NCBI RefSeq assembly: GCF_003173775.1
Contig: NZ_CP029552.1
Span: 4,032,501 to 4,090,000, forward strand
DNA: 57,500 bases
Direction: 5' to 3'
Origin: Methylobacterium sp. 17Sr1-1
GTDB lineage: Bacteria; Pseudomonadota; Alphaproteobacteria; Rhizobiales; Beijerinckiaceae
In this document: positions 52,464-57,500 of the stretch, one piece after another
Layout: every line of letters starts with the position of its first letter
How positions within the stretch are numbered: the stretch's first letter is position 1
Notes under the pieces: generated by a model
Seen by the model: only the letters and a program-made list of their open reading frames with translations
Told to the model about the DNA's origin: nothing
Databases searched by the model: none
Program-made: the position numbers and the translations under genes

Positions 52464-53765
52464 ATGACCGCCTTCCCGAAGCCTCCGGTCGCCTCGCTCT
52501 GGGCCGCCGGCGCGGCGCCGGCCGGACGCTTCGGGCCGCTCGAGAGCGACGTCCAGGCGGACGTCGCGATCGTCGGCGGCGGCTATACCGGCCTCACGGC
52601 GGCCCTGGCGCTGGCCGAACGCGGCGAGCGGGCGGTGGTGCTGGAAGCGAGCACGATCGGCTGGGGCGCGAGCGGACGCAACGGCGGCGTCGTCTCGGCG
52701 AAGTTCCGCCCCTCGTTCCAGGCCATCGCGGCCCGGCACGGGATCGCGGTGGCCAAGCGCATGCATGCCATCGCGTATGCCTCCGTCGAGACCCTGGAGC
52801 GGCTGATCGCCGAGCACGGCATCACGCAGGCGAACTACGCCCGGGTCGGTCAGCTCAAATGCGCCCACACGCCCCACACCCTGGCGGCGACGGTCGCCGA
52901 CATGGAGTGGATGCGCCGGGAGATGGGTGACGGCTCCGTCACCGAACTCTCTCGCGAGGCGGTGGAGGGCGAGACCGGCTCGCGGGATTTCGTCGGCGGT
53001 GTGCTCTCGGCCAAGGCCGGCGGCCTGCACCCGCTCAACTACGCGAATGGCCTCGCCCGGGCGGTCGACGCCAAGGGCCTCGCGATCCACGAGGCGAGCC
53101 CGGCGCTCCGCCTGCACCGCGAGGCGGGCGGCGTCCGGGTCGAGACGCCGGGCGGCTCGGTCCGGGCGCGCCAGGTGATCGTGGCGACGAACGGCTACAC
53201 CGACCTCACCGGGGCGGCCGCGCCGTTGCGCACCCGCCTGATCCCGTTCCGCAGCGCGATCCTCGCCACCGCGCCGTTGTCCGACAACCTGCGCGCCGCG
53301 ATCCTGCCGAGCCGGCGGATCTACGTCGAGACCCGGCGGATGATGCGCTGGTTCCGGATGGTCGACGACCGGATGGTGTTCGGCGGCCGCGGCGCCTTCG
53401 GGCGGGAGGATTCGGAAGGAGCCTTCGCCACCTTGCACCGGGCGATGGTGCGCACCTTCCCGGCGCTCGCGGATACGCCTGTCGCCCATCGCTGGTCGGG
53501 CCTCGTCGGCATGACGCTCGACGCGTTCCCGCATGTCGGCCGGCTCGACGACCGGGTGAGCTTCGCCATGGGCTACAACGGCGCCGGGGTCGCGATGTCG
53601 AGCCATCTGGGAGGCTTGGCCGCCGCGTTCGCCCTCGGCGAGAGCCCGGACGTCGCGCTGCTCTCCGCCGACGGCTTCCAACCCGTTCCGTTCTACGCAT
53701 TGCGCGAGCCGGCGGTCCGGCTCGTCGCCGGCTGGTACCAGTTCCTGGACACGATCGGCCGCTGA
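52464..53765 (+). CDS. FAD-dependent amine/amino-acid oxidoreductase (DadA/PuuB-like)
   Basis: This 433-residue enzyme has a Rossmann motif ADVAIVGGGYTGLTAALALA near residue 35, GWGASGRNGGVVSAKFRP (FAD pyrophosphate), and RWSGLVGMTLDAFPHVGRLD with the C-terminal GYNGAGVAMSSHLGGLAA motif of the DAO family. Best resemblance is to gamma-glutamylputrescine oxidase (PuuB) and D-amino-acid/glycine oxidases, consistent with a polyamine-type importer in the same operon. A covalently bound flavin is not evident. It starts 3 bp after the HAD gene stop. Confidence 0.9.
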   Translation: MTAFPKPPVASLWAAGAAPAGRFGPLESDVQADVAIVGGGYTGLTAALALAERGERAVVLEASTIGWGASGRNGGVVSAKFRPSFQAIAARHGIAVAKRMHAIAYASVETLERLIAEHGITQANYARVGQLKCAHTPHTLAATVADMEWMRREMGDGSVTELSREAVEGETGSRDFVGGVLSAKAGGLHPLNYANGLARAVDAKGLAIHEASPALRLHREAGGVRVETPGGSVRARQVIVATNGYTDLTGAAAPLRTRLIPFRSAILATAPLSDNLRAAILPSRRIYVETRRMMRWFRMVDDRMVFGGRGAFGREDSEGAFATLHRAMVRTFPALADTPVAHRWSGLVGMTLDAFPHVGRLDDRVSFAMGYNGAGVAMSSHLGGLAAAFALGESPDVALLSADGFQPVPFYALREPAVRLVAGWYQFLDTIGR

Positions 53766-53795
53766 GCAAGGCCGTCACACAGAGGAGAAGTCGAG

Positions 53796-54836
53796 ATGGC
53801 GTCGCTGATTCGAACCACCGTCCTGGCCTGCCTCGTCGGGACGGCCGCGCCGGCTCTGGCCGCCGAGCAGATCACCTTCGTGTCGCAGGGCGGCGCCTAC
53901 CAGCAGGCCCAGACGGTGGCGATCCTCGATCCGGCCGCCAAGGCGCTCGGCATCACGATCAACCAGGACAGCGCTCCCGATGCCTGGCCGGTGATCCGCA
54001 CGCAAGGCGCCACTGGCAAGCCGACCTGGGACGTCGTCGACACCCCGACCCAGGATTGCGTGCGCGGCGGCAAGACCGGGCTGATCGAGAAGCTCGACTT
54101 CGCGAAGATCCCGAACGCCGCCGCCATCCCGGCCGCCTACAAGACCGAGTACTCGGTCCCCTACGAGTTCTATTCGAGCGTTCTGGCCTACAACAAGAGC
54201 AAGTACGGCAAGAACCCGCCGCAATCCTGGGCCGATTTCTGGGACGTGAAGAAGTTCCCGGGCGCGCGAGCCCTGCGCAACCACCCCTTCGCGACCCTCG
54301 AGGCGGCTTTGATGGCCGACGGCGTCGCGCCCGACAAGCTCTACCCCCTCGACGTCGACCGCGCCTTCCGCAAGCTCGAGGCGATCAAGCCGCATATCAG
54401 CGTGTGGTGGACCTCCGGCGGCCAGTCTGCCCTGCTGATCCAGGGCGGCGAGGTCGACATGGAGATGATCTGGAACGGCCGCGTCTCGGCCGTGATCGAG
54501 GCCGGGGCGGATGCCGACTACACCTACAACCAGGGCATTCTGCAGAACACCTCGCTCTGCATCCTGAAGAACGCCCCGAACCTTGCCACCGCGGTGAAGT
54601 TCGTCAACCAGGCGATCGACCCGAAGCTCCAGGCCAACCTGCCGCTCAACATCCCCTACGGCCCCGGCAACCCGGCGGCCTTCGACACCGGCATCATCCC
54701 GGCTTCTCTCGCCGCCAAGCTGCCGAGCTCGCCCGACAACGCGAAGAAGCAGGCGGTGCTCTCGGCCGAGTGGTGGACCTCCGAGGCCGGCGATGCCGCG
54801 CTCAAGCGCTGGGCCGACTTCGTGCAGAAGAAGTAA
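53796..54836 (+). CDS. ABC transporter periplasmic substrate-binding protein (polyamine type)
   Basis: This 346-residue protein has a signal peptide (LIRTTVLACLVGTAAPALAA) and the SBP_bac_8/PotD fold, beginning QITFVSQGGAYQQAQTVAIL. Middle motifs are SVPYEFYSSVLAYNKSKYGK and PQSWADFWDVKKFPGARALR, and EVDMEMIWNGRVSAVIEAGA is in the second lobe. PotD-like proteins bind putrescine or spermidine via Asp/Glu and Trp; the conserved SWADFWD is typical of the group. It should feed the downstream permeases. The gap to the next gene is 267 bp and holds repeat elements. Confidence 0.9.
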   Translation: MASLIRTTVLACLVGTAAPALAAEQITFVSQGGAYQQAQTVAILDPAAKALGITINQDSAPDAWPVIRTQGATGKPTWDVVDTPTQDCVRGGKTGLIEKLDFAKIPNAAAIPAAYKTEYSVPYEFYSSVLAYNKSKYGKNPPQSWADFWDVKKFPGARALRNHPFATLEAALMADGVAPDKLYPLDVDRAFRKLEAIKPHISVWWTSGGQSALLIQGGEVDMEMIWNGRVSAVIEAGADADYTYNQGILQNTSLCILKNAPNLATAVKFVNQAIDPKLQANLPLNIPYGPGNPAAFDTGIIPASLAAKLPSSPDNAKKQAVLSAEWWTSEAGDAALKRWADFVQKK

Positions 54837-54858
54837 GGCGCGTCGCCCTCCCCTGAAC

Positions 54859-54880
54859 CCTCCCCTCGCTGCGGGGGAGG
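54859..54880 (+). terminator. Hairpin 22 bp after the substrate-binding gene
   Basis: CCTCCCC (54859-54865) pairs with GGGGAGG (54874-54880). No T-run follows. With the larger element at 54951 it probably lowers readthrough into the permease genes. Confidence 0.4.
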
Positions 54881-54950
54881 TCGCGACCGTTAGGAAGAGC
54901 GCGATCTGGATCGGCGTCGCGCTGCCCCTCTCCCGGCCCACCCTGTGGGC

Positions 54951-55035
54951 CCCTCTCCCGACCCAAGTCGAGCAAGTCCGACTTGGGCAAGAGAGTGCGG
55001 ACCTCGGGCTTGCCCGAGGTCCGTTGGGGAGAGGG
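54951..55035. repeat. Cloverleaf-like dispersed repeat within the ABC operon
   Basis: The outer arms CCCTCTCCC (54951-54959) and GGGAGAGGG (55027-55035) enclose two perfect hairpins: CCCAAGTC (54962) with GACTTGGG (54980), and CGGACCTCGGGC (54998) with GCCCGAGGTCCG (55012). The outer arms match the repeats at 32459 and 32598. The element lies between the binding-protein gene and the permease genes and is 85 bp long. Confidence 0.75.
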
Positions 55036-55103
55036 TCGAGGTCGGCGCCCCTCACGTATCCCTCGTCGCCGTGCCGCCGTCTCATCGCACCGGACATCCC
55101 GCC

Positions 55104-55973
55104 ATGACTCACCCCAGCCCCGCCCTGCGGCGGCACGAGCGGCGCGAAGCCCTCCTCGTCCTCGGGCTTCTTCTCCCCGCCCTCGCGGTGGTCACGGTGC
55201 TGCTCCTGGTGCCGCTCGCCTGGCTCGCGGTGCAGTCGGTCACCGCCGACGGCGCGTTCAGCCTGGAGCATTACCGGCGCTTCCTCACCGAGGACATCTA
55301 CTGGCGCAGCTTCCTGCTCACCTTCCGCATCGCGCTCGTCGTCACGGTCCTGGCGCTGCTGCTGGGCTATCCGGTCGCCTACGCCGCCGCGACCCTGCCG
55401 CGGCGCTGGAGCGTCGTGGTGCTGGGCCTGGTGATCCTGCCGTTCTGGACCAGCGTGCTCGTGCGGGCCTATGCCTGGATGGTGCTGCTGCAGCGCCGGG
55501 GCCTCGTCAATTCCGCCCTCCAGGGGCTCGGGCTCACCGATCAGCCGATCGCCCTCATCAACAACGAGTTCGGCACGGTGCTCGCCACCCTGCACATCCT
55601 CGTGCCGTTCATGGTGCTGCCGCTCTACGCCACGATGCAGCGTATCCCCCGGGACCTGATGCTCGCGGGCGCCAGCCTCGGCGGCGGACCGGCCCACGTG
55701 TTCCTGCGGGTGTTCCTGCCTCTCTCGATGCCGGGCGTCGTCGCCGGCACGGTCCTGGTCTTCGTCCTGGCGCTCGGCTTCTACATCACGCCGGAGCTGC
55801 TGGGCGGCGGACGCACCTTCATGGTGTCGATGCTGGTGAGCCGCAACGTCGAGATCTACAACCAGTGGGGCGCGGCGAGCGCCATCGGCGTGGTGCTGCT
55901 CGTCTGCGTGGCGGCCCTGTTCTGGCTCGCCTCCCGGGTGGTCCCGGTCGAGCGGATCATGGGAGCGCGCTGA
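55104..55973 (+). CDS. ABC transporter permease (PotB/polyamine type)
   Basis: This 289-residue inner-membrane permease has six helices (LLVLGLLLPALAVVTVLLLV and others) and the PotB-type sequence LPFWTSVLVRAYAWMVLLQR. The EAA loop LMLAGASLGGGPAHVFLRVF is near residue 190. It pairs with the next permease, whose start lies 1 bp past the stop. ATG 55104 is chosen; upstream frames read through the repeat element. Confidence 0.9.
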   Translation: MTHPSPALRRHERREALLVLGLLLPALAVVTVLLLVPLAWLAVQSVTADGAFSLEHYRRFLTEDIYWRSFLLTFRIALVVTVLALLLGYPVAYAAATLPRRWSVVVLGLVILPFWTSVLVRAYAWMVLLQRRGLVNSALQGLGLTDQPIALINNEFGTVLATLHILVPFMVLPLYATMQRIPRDLMLAGASLGGGPAHVFLRVFLPLSMPGVVAGTVLVFVLALGFYITPELLGGGRTFMVSMLVSRNVEIYNQWGAASAIGVVLLVCVAALFWLASRVVPVERIMGAR

Positions 55974-55974
55974 G

Positions 55975-56769
55975 ATGACCGCCTCGCTCCCCGCCCGCCT
56001 CGCGCTCGGCACCCTCGTGGCCCTGGTGCTGCTCTTTCTCGTCCTGCCGATCCTGATCGTGGTACCGATGTCGTTCTCGAACGCGCGGTTCCTCACCTTC
56101 CCGCCGCCGGGCTATTCGCTGCGCTGGTACGAGGCGTTCTTCGGCAACCCGGCCTGGATGCAGGCGGCGCGGGTCAGCCTCGGCGTGGCCCTCGCCACCG
56201 CCCTCGGGGCGACGGTGATCGGCACGGCCGCCGCCTACGCGCTGACCCTCAGCGGCTCGCGTGTCGCCCGCAGCCTGACCGTGATCCTGCTCCTGCCGCT
56301 GATCGTGCCGATCGTAATCACGGCGATCGGCGTGTTCTTCGTCTTCGCCAGGGCCGGGCTCCTCGCCACGATGCCGGGGCTGATCCTCGCCAACGTCATG
56401 CTGGGGACGCCCTACGTCGTCACCTCGGTGCTGGCGGGCCTGCGCGGCTTCGACCCGGCGCAGGAGATGGTGGCGCGCAGCCTCGGCATGAACCGCCTGC
56501 GCGCCTTCTTCGCCGTCACCCTGCCGCAGATCCGGCCGAGCGTGGTCTCGGGCGCGCTGTTCGCCTTCATCTCCGCCCTCGACGAGACAGTGGTGGCGAT
56601 CTTCATCGCCGGCGGCCAGAACCAGACCCTGACGAAGCGGATGTTCACGGCGTTGCGCGACGAGATCGACCCGACCATCGCGGCGATCTCCTCGCTCCTC
56701 ACCGCCGCCTCGCTGATCGTGGTGGTGCTGGCGAGCCTCGCCGCCCGCAAGTCGCGCACCAGCGCATGA
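55975..56769 (+). CDS. ABC transporter permease (PotC/polyamine type)
   Basis: This 264-residue protein has six membrane helices and the PotC-type start LVLPILIVVPMSFSNARFLT plus PPPGYSLRWYEAFF. The EAA loop reads EMVARSLGMNRLRAFFAVTL, and the C-terminal region FIAGGQNQTLTKRMFTALRD is typical of PotC/YdcV permeases. With the upstream permease it forms the heterodimeric channel. The next gene's ATG overlaps its stop codon, supporting translational coupling. Confidence 0.9.
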   Translation: MTASLPARLALGTLVALVLLFLVLPILIVVPMSFSNARFLTFPPPGYSLRWYEAFFGNPAWMQAARVSLGVALATALGATVIGTAAAYALTLSGSRVARSLTVILLLPLIVPIVITAIGVFFVFARAGLLATMPGLILANVMLGTPYVVTSVLAGLRGFDPAQEMVARSLGMNRLRAFFAVTLPQIRPSVVSGALFAFISALDETVVAIFIAGGQNQTLTKRMFTALRDEIDPTIAAISSLLTAASLIVVVLASLAARKSRTSA

Positions 56770-57500
56770 TCTCCGCGCGCCGGCGGATGACCGCGATCCT
56801 GATCCTCGGCGGCGGCTCGGCCGGCTGCGTGCTCGCCGCGCGGCTCTCCGAGGAGCCGTCGTTCCACGTCACCCTGGTGGAGGCGGGCGCCGACCTGACC
56901 GAGGCCGCGATGCCGCCGGAGATCCGCAGCCGCTACCCGGGCCGGGCCTATCTCGACCCGCGCAACATCTGGCCGGCGCTGACCGCCCGGATGGGCGCGC
57001 CCGCCGGCAACAGATCGGACGCGCCGGCGCCGCGACGCTACGAGCAGGCGCGGCGCCTCGGCGGCGGCTCGGCGATCAACGCTATGATGGCGAATCGCGG
57101 CGCGCCCGGCGACTACGACGAGTGGGGCGCGCTCGGCGCCGAGGGCTGGTCGTGGGAGGCCTGCCTGCCCTATTTCCGCAAGCTCGAGGCCGACCGCGAT
57201 TGCGACGGGCCGCTGCACGGCAAGGATGGTCCCCTGCCGATCCGCCGCGCCAGCCGGGAGCAGCTCTCGCCCTTCGTCGTCGCCACGATGCGGGCGTTCC
57301 AGGCGCAAGGGCATCCGGCCGGGGCAGACCAGAACGGGCCCTGGCGCGACGGGGTCTATGTCGGCACGACCGCGATCTCGGATGCCGGCGAGCGGGTGCC
57401 GGTCTCCGTGGCCTACCTGACGCCGGCGGTGCGGGCGCGGACAAACCTGATCGTGCGCACCGGCCTCCTCGCCGAGCGGATCCTGTTCGAGGGAGGGCGG
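56766..57500 (+). CDS. GMC family oxidoreductase (cut by the right window edge)
   Basis: The first 245 residues are visible, starting at ATG 56766, or MTAILILGGGSAGCVLAARL from ATG 56787, which is more typical. The FAD-binding Rossmann motif GGGSAGCVLAARLSE and the GMC signature RRLGGGSAINAMMANRGAPG followed by DYDEWGALGAEGWSWE are clear; the active-site His-Asn would lie beyond the edge. GMC enzymes oxidise alcohols such as choline or glucose. Overlap with the permease stop indicates the same operon, so the imported compound may be an amino alcohol or its derivative. C-terminus unseen. Confidence 0.9.
   Translation, partial: MISARRRMTAILILGGGSAGCVLAARLSEEPSFHVTLVEAGADLTEAAMPPEIRSRYPGRAYLDPRNIWPALTARMGAPAGNRSDAPAPRRYEQARRLGGGSAINAMMANRGAPGDYDEWGALGAEGWSWEACLPYFRKLEADRDCDGPLHGKDGPLPIRRASREQLSPFVVATMRAFQAQGHPAGADQNGPWRDGVYVGTTAISDAGERVPVSVAYLTPAVRARTNLIVRTGLLAERILFEGGR

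Overview
The window is about 57.5 kb of very GC-rich DNA from an alphaproteobacterium, most likely Methylobacterium or a close relative (Methylobacteriaceae). The main pointers are a two-hotdog mesaconyl-CoA hydratase of the ethylmalonyl-CoA pathway, an oxalate/formate-type (OFA) carrier, a three-gene pntAA-pntAB-pntB transhydrogenase, an EcfG-like sigma factor, alphaproteobacterial sdhCDAB and dispersed palindromic elements of the kind common in Rhizobiales. This assignment is an inference from gene content; no 16S rRNA gene is present. I see no prophage, complete insertion sequence, rRNA operon or CRISPR array.

Layout. 1-841: edge-truncated XerD-type recombinase. 1134-5872: amino-acid uptake operon (GntR repressor with a perfect operator-like palindrome, binding protein, two permeases, ATPase) ending in a class IV aminotransferase-like protein that seems to lack its catalytic lysine. 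5954-6928: a palindromic repeat and a sharply AT-rich island leading to a secreted AA5 copper-radical oxidase with two carbohydrate-binding modules (6929-9631). 9750-15557: panE, a ClC antiporter, a Wzz/tyrosine-kinase-like polysaccharide protein with a degraded P-loop, and a hexapeptide acyltransferase. 15627-16380: remnants of an aquaporin and a Uma2 gene. 16440-22925: mutL, a GNAT acetyltransferase, an outer-membrane barrel, a membrane-anchored TAXI-like binding protein and an Inh-type protease inhibitor.

23119-26740 is sdhCDAB (read leftward). It is followed by a LysR regulator, MntR, a soluble PAS chemoreceptor, mesaconyl-CoA hydratase, DUF167 and YggT genes, two identical tRNA-Ala(CGC) genes, manganese catalase, a FrmR/CsoR-like repressor, an AarF/UbiB-type kinase, a small cytochrome oxidase subunit IV, the transhydrogenase operon and recJ. 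Two identical tRNA-Tyr(GTA) genes, each with its own TTGACA-17-CATAAG promoter, bracket a frameshifted orphan gene (41688-42498). An ECF sigma factor and an ArsR/MFS pair follow.

45525-57500 is an accessory catabolic region: an OFA carrier, a lactonase-type metallo-beta-lactamase, a 3-hydroxyisobutyrate-dehydrogenase-like enzyme and a carboxymuconolactone-decarboxylase-like protein lie on one side. On the other side is a LysR-headed operon with a polyamine-type ABC importer (ATPase, binding protein, two permeases) interleaved with a type II haloacid dehalogenase, a DadA/PuuB-like flavin amine oxidase and a GMC oxidoreductase that runs off the window. This cluster, together with the lysine-less aminotransferase-like operon, is the best candidate for undescribed biology. 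The central-metabolism block (sdh, pnt, mesaconyl-CoA hydratase) is ordinary for a methylotroph.
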